A stretch of DNA of 64,000 nt from Microbacterium sp. oral taxon 186 str. F0373 (GTDB taxonomy: Bacteria > Actinomycetota > Actinomycetes > Actinomycetales > Microbacteriaceae), in NCBI RefSeq assembly GCF_000411455.1, contig NZ_KE150458.1, forward strand, positions 186,001 to 250,000, written 5' to 3'. Below the pieces are notes generated by a model. It worked only from the letters and a program-made list of their open reading frames with translations. It had not been told where the DNA came from and did not search any database. Shown here in pieces: positions 25,974-31,948 of this stretch (position 1 is its first letter; each line of letters begins with the position of its first letter). Both the position numbers and the translations under genes were made by a program.

Positions 25974-26080
25974 CAAGCGCGAGAGCGCGGCGGGATGGTT
26001 CCCGAGCAGAACTGGGGTTCGAGTCCCCGACGCGATCGGTTCGATTCCGGCCGCGGAGCGTAGGACCGTGATCTGCACAC
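25974..26080 (+). other. tRNA-like debris
   Basis: Two T-arm-like pieces (GGGGTTCGAGTCCCC and CGGTTCGATTCCGG) in 107 nt, but no acceptor pair closes a normal cloverleaf around either. Probably remnants of decayed tRNA genes, or highly unusual tRNAs. Confidence 0.4.
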
Positions 26081-26154
26081 GACCCTGTAGCTCAGATGGT
26101 GAGAGCGCCGCCCTGTCACGGCGGAGGTCGCCGGTTCAAGTCCGGTCAGGGCCG
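26081..26154 (+). tRNA. tRNA-Asp (GTC)
   Basis: D arm GCTC/GAGC, anticodon loop CTGTCAC, T arm present. The acceptor GACCCTG/CAGGGCC has an A2-C71 mismatch, shared with tRNA-Glu(TTC) at 28841. Confidence 0.85.
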
Positions 26155-26269
26155 CGGTTGCGCTACGGGGAGTACCCATCGCGCGCCAGATGGAAGGCGA
26201 ACCCGTTCGGCTCGGGACGCAGGCACGTGAGCAGCTGCACGCGCCCCGACCGGTGTCGGCGCCTTCTCT

Positions 26270-26342
26270 GCGAACGTCATCTAGTGGCCCAGGATCTCAC
26301 TCTTCCAAAGTGATGACGCGAGTTCGAATCTCGCCGTTCGCT
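26270..26342 (+). tRNA. tRNA-Gly (TCC), CCA encoded
   Basis: Acceptor GCGAACG/CGTTCGC, anticodon loop CTTCCAA, T arm GAGTTCGAATCTC, discriminator T and CCA encoded (26343-26345). A hammerhead ribozyme begins five bases after the CCA. Confidence 0.9.
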
Positions 26343-26350
26343 CCACCCAG

Positions 26351-26403
26351 CACGCCTGATGAGCCCTGAAGGGGCGAAACGCGGCATCGCGCCGCGTCGC
26401 GTG
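26351..26403 (+). ncRNA. Hammerhead ribozyme 1
   Basis: All conserved elements in order: stem I strand CACGC (26351-26355), core CTGATGA (26356-26362), stem II GCCC/GGGC with small loop (26363-26375), GAAA (26376-26379), stem III CGCGGC/GCCGCG (6 bp, 26380-26396), cleavage triplet GTC (26396-26398), stem I partner GCGTG (26399-26403). Stem I is the open one (type I topology). Predicted cut after 26398, leaving a 14-nt leader on tRNA-Ser. Lies between tRNA-Gly and tRNA-Ser. Confidence 0.88.
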
Positions 26404-26412
26404 AGTACGCAT

Positions 26413-26506
26413 GGAGAGCCCAGCCGAGTTTCGGCCTGCCGGCGTCCCTCTCGAAAAGGGTTCGGGCATGTGAATGCCCGTGGGGGTTCGAGACCCCCGC
26501 TCTCCG
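26413..26506 (+). tRNA. tRNA-Ser (CGA), CCA encoded
   Basis: Acceptor GGAGAGC/GCTCTCC, anticodon loop CTCGAAA, long variable arm, T arm GGGGGTTCGAGACCCCC, CCA at 26507-26509. A second hammerhead begins 2 nt after the CCA. Confidence 0.9.
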
Positions 26507-26511
26507 CCACC

Positions 26512-26568
26512 GTCGCCTGACGAGTCCCCGATGCTGCACGGGGCGAAACGAGCTTCGCTCGTCGCGAC
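26512..26568 (+). ncRNA. Hammerhead ribozyme 2
   Basis: Stem I GTCGC (26512-26516), core CTGACGA (26517-26523, allowed C at the variable position), stem II GTCCC/GGGGC (26524-26544), GAAA (26545-26548), stem III CGAGC/GCTCG (26549-26561), GTC (26561-26563), stem I partner GCGAC (26564-26568). Predicted cut after 26563 leaves a 15-nt leader on tRNA-Leu, almost the same as ribozyme 1. Stems differ in sequence from ribozyme 1 but pair perfectly, which is covariation. Confidence 0.88.
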
Positions 26569-26578
26569 ATCGCAGCAT

Positions 26579-26652
26579 GCCCTTCTAGCCCAACTGGTAG
26601 AGGCGCCGGATTTAGGATCCGGAGGTTCGGGGTTCGACTCCCCGGAGGGGCA
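26579..26652 (+). tRNA. tRNA with Leu anticodon (TAG), short variable loop
   Basis: Acceptor GCCCTTC/GAGGGGC, anticodon loop TTTAGGA, T arm CGGGGTTCGACTCCCCG. The variable loop is only 5 nt, whereas bacterial tRNA-Leu normally has a long arm, so its charging identity is uncertain. Confidence 0.85.
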
Positions 26653-26658
26653 CGCAAC

Positions 26659-26677
26659 GGCGGCTCAGGCCGCCTTT
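26659..26677 (+). terminator. Hairpin with T run inside array
   Basis: GGCGGC/GCCGCC stem followed by TTT, just before tRNA-Ile. Confidence 0.4.
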
Positions 26678-26679
26678 GA

Positions 26680-26752
26680 GCACGACGGCGCGCCTGGTGA
26701 CGCGAGCATCCTGATGAGATGCCGGAGCGAGGTCCGATTCCTCGGTCGTGCA
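26680..26752 (+). tRNA. tRNA-Ile (GAT)
   Basis: Acceptor GCACGAC/GTCGTGC, anticodon stem GCATC/GATGC with loop CTGATGA, T arm CGAGGTCCGATTCCTCG with C in place of T55. Confidence 0.85.
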
Positions 26753-26771
26753 CTGCGCCGCAAGGTGCTGA

Positions 26772-26844
26772 TCCCCTGTAGCTCAGTTGGCAGAGCACTC
26801 GACTGTTAATCGAGCGGTCCCTGGTTCGAGCCCAGGTGGGGGAG
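26772..26844 (+). tRNA. tRNA-Asn (GTT)
   Basis: Acceptor TCCCCTG/TGGGGGA, anticodon loop CTGTTAA, T arm CCTGGTTCGAGCCCAGG. Confidence 0.93.
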
Positions 26845-26866
26845 CTCACCCGCATAGCGCGGGTAC

Positions 26867-26939
26867 GCCGCGGTAGCTCAGCCGGCAGAGCGCGTTCTTG
26901 GTAGGAACGAGGCCGCCGGTTCGACGCCGGCCCGCGGCT
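26867..26939 (+). tRNA. tRNA-Thr (GGT)
   Basis: Acceptor GCCGCGG/CCGCGGC, anticodon stem CGTTC/GAACG with GGT, T arm GCCGGTTCGACGCCGGC. Confidence 0.92.
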
Positions 26940-26946
26940 CACGAAA

Positions 26947-26957
26947 CCGTGCATGTG
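26947..26957 (+). promoter_or_regulatory. Motif A promoter inside the tRNA array
   Basis: CCGTGCATGTG between two tRNA genes with no ORF behind it. A start 7 nt on (26964) would begin an RNA 11 nt before tRNA-Thr(TGT). This copy shows the motif is not a translation signal. Confidence 0.65.
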
Positions 26958-26974
26958 ACGGTTGAACCAGACCC

Positions 26975-27045
26975 GCCCCCTTAGCTGAGAGGCCTAGCAC
27001 CGCTCTTGTAAAGCGGCGACGCCAGTTCGAATCTGGCAGGGGGCT
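26975..27045 (+). tRNA. tRNA-Thr (TGT)
   Basis: Acceptor GCCCCCT/AGGGGGC, anticodon stem CCGCT/AGCGG with TGT, T arm GCCAGTTCGAATCTGGC. Confidence 0.92.
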
Positions 27046-27150
27046 CGCGAACCGCCAAACGCGCGCTATCAATCGGCGGCGAAGACGTCACGTCACGACG
27101 AGCAGGCTCCTTGCACCTGGCACCTCGCCAGGCGAGGAGGGCCTGCGCAT

Positions 27151-27223
27151 GGGGCCGTAGCTCAGTTGGTAGAGCGCCTGCTTTGCAAGCAGGATGTCGC
27201 AGGTTCAATTCCTGTCGGTTCCA
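27151..27223 (+). tRNA. tRNA-Ala (TGC)
   Basis: Acceptor GGGGCCG/CGGTTCC with G-T pairs, anticodon stem CCTGC/GCAGG with TGC, T arm GCAGGTTCAATTCCTGT. Confidence 0.92.
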
Positions 27224-27306
27224 CTGCGGTGTCGGGCGACAACAGGAGCCCGCCGGGCTCACGCTCGGAGCCGTATCGATATCGACGAGTCGTAGCGCGT
27301 CGGTAA

Positions 27307-27380
27307 CGGGGTGTAGCTCAGCTTGGTAGAGCGCCCGCTTTGGGAGCGGGAAGTCGCAGGTTCGAATCCTGTCACCCCGA
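27307..27380 (+). tRNA. tRNA-Pro (TGG)
   Basis: Acceptor CGGGGTG/CACCCCG, anticodon stem CCCGC/GCGGG with TGG, T arm GCAGGTTCGAATCCTGT. Confidence 0.93.
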
Positions 27381-27575
27381 CCCTTGATGCCTAGTTACCG
27401 GAAGGGCTTGTCTGGGCATCCTCCTCAGCCGGGTCACTTTGGTCTCTCGCCCGTGTCTGGCGGCCACACCTTCAAACAGGAGGGGAGATCTAGCGTAGAG
27501 AGCGCTCTCCTCCTTTACATCTCGCCGGTCGCTCCCGTAGAGTCCCCACAAGAAAGTCCAGTCGAGGGGGCAAAA

Positions 27576-27902
27576 ATGATCAAGCGTCGGAACATCATGG
27601 TAGGACTTGCTTCGGTTGTCCTCGCCGCGGGAGCGGTGTTCACCGGAACGCCTGCGTTCGCCGCTTCAGACATCGGTGGCTTGAACATCGACGCGGCCTG
27701 TAAGGCGATCCTTGGCAGCGCCTGGTCGGCAACCACCGTCAACCCGGCCGATCCTTACGGTTGGCGGTGCGTAAAGCCGGGGTCCTCGGTCGCGCTCTCG
27801 AGCCAGGCCTCCATGAACGATGTCTGCCGTTCCAACTACGGGGCAGGAGCCTACGCAGTGCTCACCCATAGTTCATCGTACGGTTGGCGGTGCTATCGCT
27901 AG
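27576..27902 (+). CDS. Small secreted cysteine protein within tRNA array
   Basis: 108 residues from ATG after GAGGGGGCAAAA. Sec signal peptide (MIKRRN...VVLAAGAVFTGTPAFA, cut after AFA). The mature part repeats a C-...-YGWRC unit twice (DPYGWRCV and SSYGWRCY), with four cysteines that may pair. This C...YGWRC pattern is common in exported actinobacterial proteins of unknown role. Its own promoter region (27381-27575) and a strong terminator isolate it from the tRNAs. Confidence 0.75.
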   Translation: MIKRRNIMVGLASVVLAAGAVFTGTPAFAASDIGGLNIDAACKAILGSAWSATTVNPADPYGWRCVKPGSSVALSSQASMNDVCRSNYGAGAYAVLTHSSSYGWRCYR

Positions 27903-27920
27903 CTGTACGCCACTTCTCTC

Positions 27921-27956
27921 GGAGGCGGCGTCCCAAACCGTTGGGGCGCCGCCTCC
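27921..27956 (+). terminator. Intrinsic terminator
   Basis: Perfect 10-bp stem GGAGGCGGCG/CGCCGCCTCC downstream of the secreted-protein gene. Confidence 0.75.
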
Positions 27957-28108
27957 GCCCGTTGTATAGACAGGTCCGTCATGCCGACGAGGGGAACGCA
28001 TCACGATTGCACCTCCCGGCCACTCACGGTCCGCGCACGACACGTGCGAAACGCCGCCGGCGCACTGCCGGTCGGAAGTGGGGCCTACGCCAAGTGGGCC
28101 CCACGCAT

Positions 28109-28180
28109 GCGCCTCTAGCTCAGCGGCAGAGCATCTCGCCTACACCGAGTTGGCCGGGGGTTCGAGTCCCTCGAGGCGCA
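28109..28180 (+). tRNA. tRNA-Val (TAC)
   Basis: Acceptor GCGCCTC/GAGGCGC, stem CTCG/CGAG with loop CCTACAC. Base 33 is C instead of the near-universal U, and the fifth stem pair is T-T. Confidence 0.78.
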
Positions 28181-28253
28181 CAAACTGTCGTCATAGCCCC
28201 CGGAGCAGACGTGCACGACGGGGAAGCGTGGCGCAGCGGGGGCGCGAGCCCCT

Positions 28254-28337
28254 GGAGGGGTGGCCGAGCGGTAAGGTAGCGGCTTGCTAAGCCGTCGAGG
28301 TGAGAGCCTCGCGCAGGTTCGATTCCTGTCCCCTCCG
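28254..28337 (+). tRNA. tRNA-Ser (GCT)
   Basis: Acceptor GGAGGGG/CCCCTCC, anticodon GCT, long variable arm, T arm GCAGGTTCGATTCCTGT. Confidence 0.93.
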
Positions 28338-28341
28338 CGCT

Positions 28342-28426
28342 GTCCTCGTGATGGAACTGGCAGACATGCGGTGCTCAAACCACCGTGCCCTCCAAGGGCG
28401 TCCGGGATCGACACCCGGCGAGGACA
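28342..28426 (+). tRNA. tRNA-Leu (CAA)
   Basis: Acceptor GTCCTCG/CGAGGAC, anticodon CAA, long variable arm CCTCCAAGGG typical of Leu, T loop begins with A. Confidence 0.9.
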
Positions 28427-28458
28427 CGACGGCTGCACGGAGCCGCGATCCGCGCGAC

Positions 28459-28530
28459 GGTCGGGTAGCTCAGCGGTAGAGCCCCGGGCTCATAACCCGG
28501 TGCGCAGAGGTTCGATCCCTCTCCCGGCCA
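28459..28530 (+). tRNA. tRNA-Met (CAT), CCA encoded
   Basis: Acceptor GGTCGGG/CCCGGCC, anticodon stem CCGGG/CCCGG with CAT. Three G-C pairs under the loop recall initiators, but the first pair is G-C, so elongator Met or a lysidine-type Ile remain possible. Confidence 0.85.
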
Positions 28531-28567
28531 CCAGCCGCGCCCATGCGGCTCATCCCAACAGGGCTAT

Positions 28568-28640
28568 TCCCCGCTGGTGTAACTGGTAACACACCTGATT
28601 CTGGTTCAGGAGAGTCGAGGTTCGATCCCTCGGTGGGGAG
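28568..28640 (+). tRNA. tRNA-Gln (CTG)
   Basis: Acceptor TCCCCGC/GTGGGGA, anticodon stem CCTGA/TCAGG with CTG, T arm CGAGGTTCGATCCCTCG. Confidence 0.93.
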
Positions 28641-28764
28641 CGCAGACATGAAGGCCGCCGGTCAGGTGGCAACCGGACGCAGGGCTATGACCCGTCGTCT
28701 GCTCGCGGGCGTGTTGCCGCGGCGAGAGCTCGTGGGGGAAGACATCTCCCGCGACGGGCGCGTG

Positions 28765-28837
28765 GTGGATGTAGCTCAGCTGGCAGAGCGCCGCGTTGTG
28801 ATCGCGGATGCCGCGGGTTCAAGCCCCGCCATTCACC
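28765..28837 (+). tRNA. tRNA-His (GTG), CCA encoded
   Basis: Acceptor GTGGATG/CATTCAC, anticodon GTG, discriminator C with a G at position -1, the His identity pair. CCA at 28838-28840. Confidence 0.93.
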
Positions 28838-28840
28838 CCA

Positions 28841-28913
28841 GACCCCATGGAGTAGCGGCAATCTCAGCGCCCTTTCACGGCGAAGATCACGGGTTCGAGT
28901 CCCGTTGGGGCCA
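28841..28913 (+). tRNA. tRNA-Glu (TTC)
   Basis: Starts immediately after the His CCA. Acceptor GACCCCA/TGGGGCC with A2-C71 mismatch, anticodon loop CTTTCAC, T arm ACGGGTTCGAGTCCCGT. Confidence 0.85.
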
Positions 28914-28914
28914 C

Positions 28915-28991
28915 GGTCGGGTTGCTCTGCTGGCAGGGGCCGCTTCGTTCTCAACGAAGACACGACGCGGGTTCGATTCCCGTCCCGACTA
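28915..28991 (+). tRNA. tRNA-Glu (CTC)
   Basis: One base after the previous tRNA. Acceptor GGTCGGG/CCCGACT, anticodon stem CTTCG/CGAAG with CTC, T arm GCGGGTTCGATTCCCGT. Confidence 0.85.
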
Positions 28992-29023
28992 CGCATACAA
29001 ACGCATACCGGAGGGAGAATCCC

Positions 29024-29329
29024 ATGACCACCGTGATCACACTGCCACCCGCGCTCGTGAACCGATCGGATGCGCGCGCCACCATCGGGCCGCACGATGC
29101 CGACGTCGTGCTTGACGCGACGTCGACCAAGCGATTCGCCTCTGCTGCGGTCGACGAGCTCACCCGTGCTCTACTCCGTGATGCGCCGCAGCGGGTGATC
29201 GTCGTGAACGCATCGGACTCGCTGGAACGTGCCCTGCGACTCGTGCATCGGGCGCGCGCACGGCCCGAGCGTACCTTCCTGCTCACGTTCCGTCAGGTCG
29301 CCGCAGAGGCGCTCCTGCGGGCAGTGTGA
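29024..29329 (+). CDS. Small STAS-like protein within tRNA array
   Basis: 101 residues with a strong ribosome site (GGAGGGAG) before ATG. The run DADVVLDATSTKRFASAAVDELTRALL...RVIVVNASDSLERALRLV has the beta-alpha-beta rhythm of STAS or DUF4325-type domains; the fit is weak. Preceded by tRNA-Glu and followed by tRNA-Phe, so it is probably co-transcribed with the tRNAs. Confidence 0.55.
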   Translation: MTTVITLPPALVNRSDARATIGPHDADVVLDATSTKRFASAAVDELTRALLRDAPQRVIVVNASDSLERALRLVHRARARPERTFLLTFRQVAAEALLRAV

Positions 29330-29360
29330 GCGCACCGGACACGCTTGCGTGGCCGGTTTC

Positions 29361-29433
29361 GGCACCGTAGCTCAGTTGGGAGAGCGTGCGACTGAAAATC
29401 GCAAGGCCACCGGTTCGACACCGGTCGGTGCCA
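29361..29433 (+). tRNA. tRNA-Phe (GAA), CCA encoded
   Basis: Acceptor GGCACCG/CGGTGCC, anticodon loop CTGAAAA, T arm ACCGGTTCGACACCGGT, CCA 29434-29436. Confidence 0.94.
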
Positions 29434-29437
29434 CCAT

Positions 29438-29510
29438 GCCGTCGAGGCCCCTGAGGAGGAGCGCCCGCCTCGTATACGGGAGTGAGCAGGTTCGACTCCT
29501 GCCGTCGGCA
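29438..29510 (+). tRNA. tRNA-Thr (CGT), CCA encoded
   Basis: Acceptor GCCGTCG/CGTCGGC with a T-T mismatch, anticodon loop CTCGTAT, one C-A pair in the stem, T arm GCAGGTTCGACTCCTGC. One base after the Phe CCA. Confidence 0.8.
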
Positions 29511-29514
29511 CCAC

Positions 29515-29587
29515 GGGCCTCTAGCTCAACCGGCAGAGCATCCGCCTTTTAAGCGGAGGGTTCTGGGATCAAGACCCAGGGGGCCCA
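29515..29587 (+). tRNA. tRNA-Lys (TTT)
   Basis: Acceptor GGGCCTC/GGGGCCC, anticodon stem TCCGC/GCGGA with TTT, T loop begins with A. Confidence 0.9.
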
Positions 29588-29650
29588 CGCGGTCGGCGCC
29601 GGCCGAAACGGCGTCATCTTGAGGGGGCAGTTCCAGATCCGCCGCTCGCT
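29588..29650 (+). other. tRNA-like remnant
   Basis: GCGGTCG could pair with CGCTCGC ahead of T+CCA, and a D-arm-like GCC/GGC is present, but no anticodon or T stem forms. Likely a decayed tRNA. Confidence 0.35.
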
Positions 29651-29654
29651 CCAC

Positions 29655-29727
29655 GCCTTCGTAGCTCAACGGATAGAGCACCGGATTACGGATCCGGGGG
29701 TTGCAGGTTCGAGTCCTGCCGGGGGCA
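29655..29727 (+). tRNA. tRNA-Arg (ACG), CCA encoded
   Basis: Acceptor GCCTTCG/CGGGGGC, anticodon stem CCGGA/TCCGG with ACG, T arm GCAGGTTCGAGTCCTGC. CCA 29728-29730. Confidence 0.93.
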
Positions 29728-29731
29728 CCAT

Positions 29732-29802
29732 TCCCTGATGGTGTAACGGCAGCACGACGGCCTTTGGAGCCGAGAGCCCGGGTTCGAACCCTGGTCGGGG
29801 AG
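29732..29802 (+). tRNA. tRNA-Gln (TTG), CCA encoded
   Basis: Acceptor TCCCTGA/TCGGGGA, anticodon loop CTTTGGA, T arm CCGGGTTCGAACCCTGG. CCA 29803-29805. Confidence 0.9.
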
Positions 29803-29810
29803 CCAACCTC

Positions 29811-29882
29811 GTGCTGGCAGCTCAGCAGATGAGCACTGCCGCCCTGATGCAGAATCCGCGGGTTCGGCCCCTGCCGAGCGCC
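29811..29882 (+). tRNA. tRNA-Arg (CCT), atypical
   Basis: Acceptor GTGCTGG/CGAGCGC (one mismatch), D arm GCTC/GAGC, stem CTGC/GCAG with CCT at loop centre, T arm GCGGGTTCGGCCCCTGC. C at position 33. Confidence 0.65.
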
Positions 29883-29889
29883 CGCCCTT

Positions 29890-29961
29890 GCCGTCGACGC
29901 CGAACGGACCGGCACCCGCCCCCTAAGCGGACACCTGCGGGTTCGAATCCCGCCGGCGGCT
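29890..29961 (+). tRNA. tRNA-Arg (CCT), second atypical copy
   Basis: Acceptor GCCGTCG/CGGCGGC, stem CCGC/GCGG with loop CCCCTAA (CCT in the centre, C33), T arm GCGGGTTCGAATCCCGC. Confidence 0.7.
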
Positions 29962-29965
29962 CTCT

Positions 29966-30036
29966 GGTGCCATGGCCGAGAGGCGAGGCGACGGCCTGCA
30001 AAGCCGTAGACGCCGGTTCGATTCCGGCTGGCATCT
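29966..30036 (+). tRNA. tRNA-Cys (GCA), CCA encoded
   Basis: Acceptor GGTGCCA/TGGCATC, anticodon loop CTGCAAA, T arm GCCGGTTCGATTCCGGC. CCA 30037-30039. Last tRNA of the array. Confidence 0.93.
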
Positions 30037-30100
30037 CCACGTCAACTTCCGCTGTCCAACTGAACACCATGCCGCGCATATGTGAGGAAAGGAGCCTGCC

Positions 30101-30613
30101 GTGCGAATACAGAACCGGTCCGCCGTCGTCGTCCTCAACGCGTCGTTCGAGCCGTTGGGAGTTGTCCCTGTCGCGCGCGCGGTGGCTTTCCTCATGCGTG
30201 AGCGTGCGGTGATCGTCGACGCGATACCGGGGCGGACGATCCGTTCTGCCGAGACAGAGTTCCCGTTCCCTCGCGTGGTGCAGTTCCGCGAGATGATACG
30301 AGTCCCGTACCGCTTCGGTCACGCCGCATGGTCCCGACGCGGAGTTCTGGAGCGCGACGCACACGAGTGCGCGTACTGCGGTGCACGCGGCCTGACGATC
30401 GACCACATCGTGCCGCGCAGCCGGGGCGGCCGCGATGAGTGGATGAACACCATCTGCTCCTGCGCAAGGTGCAACGGGCGGAAGGCGGACCGGACGCTGG
30501 CGGAGTCGGGCATGACCCTCCGATACCAGCCACGGATCGTCACGACCCGCGACACCATGGTCCTCGCGATCGCGTCGGTCGGCGCCGACCCCGTCGCGCT
30601 CGGGCTGGCGTGA
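30101..30613 (+). CDS. HNH endonuclease
   Basis: 170 residues from GTG behind AAAGGAG. The N-terminus VVVLNASFEPLGVVPVARAVAFLM is that of a widespread actinobacterial HNH family; the HNH core has C90-x-x-C93, D101 H102, N116 and C121-x-x-C124. Separate from the 24409 HNH protein in length and N-terminus. Follows the tRNA array on the same strand. Confidence 0.85.
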   Translation: MRIQNRSAVVVLNASFEPLGVVPVARAVAFLMRERAVIVDAIPGRTIRSAETEFPFPRVVQFREMIRVPYRFGHAAWSRRGVLERDAHECAYCGARGLTIDHIVPRSRGGRDEWMNTICSCARCNGRKADRTLAESGMTLRYQPRIVTTRDTMVLAIASVGADPVALGLA

Positions 30614-30615
30614 TC

Positions 30616-30626
30616 CTGTGCATGTG
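30616..30626 (+). promoter_or_regulatory. Motif A promoter
   Basis: CTGTGCATGTG, 6 nt before the ATG at 30633. Confidence 0.65.
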
Positions 30627-30632
30627 CAGATC

Positions 30633-31307
30633 ATGACGCAGATCCTCTACACCTCCGACCCGCACGTGCAGCACCCCATGCTTGCGCGCCTGCGCGGGTT
30701 CCTGACCGCAGACGGCGAGGCGGACACGACTGCGCACGACGCCTGGTACGCCGAGATGTGGCGGGAGCACGTGACCAAACGTGATCTCGTGTATGTCGCG
30801 GGCGACCTCACCGTCGGCGGGGTCGCCCGCGAACGGTACGCTCTCGAACTGATCAGATCGCTTCCCGGCCGGAAGGTGTTCGTCGCAGGGAACCACGACC
30901 GGACGCACCCCGCGCACCGCGACAGCGTGAAGGCGGGGATGCAAGCCGAGTGGCTCGAAACGTTCGACGCCGTCCTGCCGTTCGCGGTTCGTCGGGTGAT
31001 GATCGGTGGTGTGAAGCGCCAGCTCGCCGTGTCCCACTTCCCGCTGTTCGGCGATCACACGCGTGAGGACCGCTTCGACGAGTGGCGGCTGAAGGACTCT
31101 GGCCGGTGGCATCTGCACGGTCACACGCACAACCCGGAGCAGCGCGTCCACGACGGGCACCAGCTGCACGTCGGGATCGACGCTTGGGGTCGCCCGCTGA
31201 CCGAGTCCGAGGTCATCCGGATCATCGAGGCGGCTGAGGCAGGACGTGAGCACGACGTGTCATTCCGTCAGCTGATCGACGCGGCTGCGGCCGCTCAGGC
31301 GGACTAG
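30633..31307 (+). CDS. Calcineurin-like metallophosphoesterase
   Basis: 224 residues with all metal-binding motifs: D9-P-H11, G57-D58, G86-N-H-D89, S134-H135 and H162-G-H164-T-H166. Start placed by motif A. The compact size and GNHD spacing are those of phage-type phosphoesterases that act on nucleotides, cyclic phosphates or RNA ends. The substrate is not deducible. A role on 2',3'-cyclic phosphate ends left by the hammerhead ribozymes is a speculation worth keeping in mind. Confidence 0.85.
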   Translation: MTQILYTSDPHVQHPMLARLRGFLTADGEADTTAHDAWYAEMWREHVTKRDLVYVAGDLTVGGVARERYALELIRSLPGRKVFVAGNHDRTHPAHRDSVKAGMQAEWLETFDAVLPFAVRRVMIGGVKRQLAVSHFPLFGDHTREDRFDEWRLKDSGRWHLHGHTHNPEQRVHDGHQLHVGIDAWGRPLTESEVIRIIEAAEAGREHDVSFRQLIDAAAAAQAD

Positions 31308-31317
31308 GCTCACGGCC

Positions 31318-31587
31318 ATGCCATCTCTGGCGGACATCGTCACCACCGACGATGGGGTGTTCCTCATCGTCGGTGGTGCCTCCGGGGCCGACATCGTCTA
31401 CGGGCACCCGGTCGGTGCCTCGGACCCCACCGCGCTCGTTGAACTGCGCGAGCTCGGCGCCGTGCGGATCACGCCCGCGGGCGATGCGAGCCGCGGGCTG
31501 GTCGAAGCGCTCCGCCGGGGCGTCGCACCGTCGGCGCTGCCGGCCATCCATGCGGCAGTGGTCGCAATCGCCGCGGAGGACGCCTGA
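31318..31587 (+). CDS. Small hypothetical protein
   Basis: 89 residues. TAGGCT 7 nt before the ATG gives a host-type leaderless promoter. Hydrophobic alpha/beta (DDGVFLIVGGASGADIVYG), no family recognised. Confidence 0.6.
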   Translation: MPSLADIVTTDDGVFLIVGGASGADIVYGHPVGASDPTALVELRELGAVRITPAGDASRGLVEALRRGVAPSALPAIHAAVVAIAAEDA

Positions 31588-31600
31588 CCTCACCCGGGCA

Positions 31601-31611
31601 CTGTGCATGTG
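31601..31611 (+). promoter_or_regulatory. Motif A promoter
   Basis: CTGTGCATGTG, 6 nt before the ATG at 31618. Confidence 0.65.
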
Positions 31612-31617
31612 CAGGGC

Positions 31618-31926
31618 ATGAACCTGCGCCTTCCTGCCATGTCGGCATCCGCCCGCGAGCTGAACCGCATCGCGGGGATCATCGAGCGTGTCCCAGGCCC
31701 GGAAGGTGACGGGCTGCATGAGCGGCACCGCGCCACCGTGTTCGCGTACGTCAACGACCCGACCTCAGAGAACTGGCGAGAGCTTCGCCGGATGCCACTG
31801 ACCCGCACGCTCACCGTGTGGGTCGCCGTGATGCGCACGTGCGGCCTTGGCCTCTACCAGCAGCCCACCAGCGAGCAGATCCTCGAGGTCATGCAGGCTG
31901 CGACGAACCGCCAGATCGCCCACTGA
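31618..31926 (+). CDS. Small hypothetical protein
   Basis: 102 residues, start set by motif A. Helical and basic (SARELNRIAGIIERVPG..., EQILEVMQAATNRQIAH). Unrecognised. Confidence 0.6.
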   Translation: MNLRLPAMSASARELNRIAGIIERVPGPEGDGLHERHRATVFAYVNDPTSENWRELRRMPLTRTLTVWVAVMRTCGLGLYQQPTSEQILEVMQAATNRQIAH

Positions 31927-31931
31927 CCGCG

Positions 31932-31942
31932 CCGCACTCATG
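31932..31942 (+). promoter_or_regulatory. Variant motif A (tag-gene type)
   Basis: CCGCACTCATG with 6 nt (GTGGGC) to ATG 31949; total distance equals motif A. Confidence 0.55.
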
Positions 31943-31948
31943 GTGGGC

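Noticed and set aside
26709..26717. CTGATGA near 26711 resembling a hammerhead core
   Set aside because: It is the anticodon loop of tRNA-Ile(GAT); no GAAA or stem II follows.
28018..28092. Third hammerhead-like sequence (GCACG/CGTGC stem, GAAAC, later GTC, outer CCACT/AGTGG pairing)
   Set aside because: The CTGANGA core is missing where it should stand, so the fold would not be catalytic. At most a decayed copy.
28459..28530. tRNA(CAT) as initiator
   Set aside because: It has G-C pairs below the loop but a normal G1-C72 pair, so an elongator is more likely; left open.
25600..30040. Array as integration site with att repeats
   Set aside because: I found no integrase nearby and no repeated tRNA 3' end in the window.
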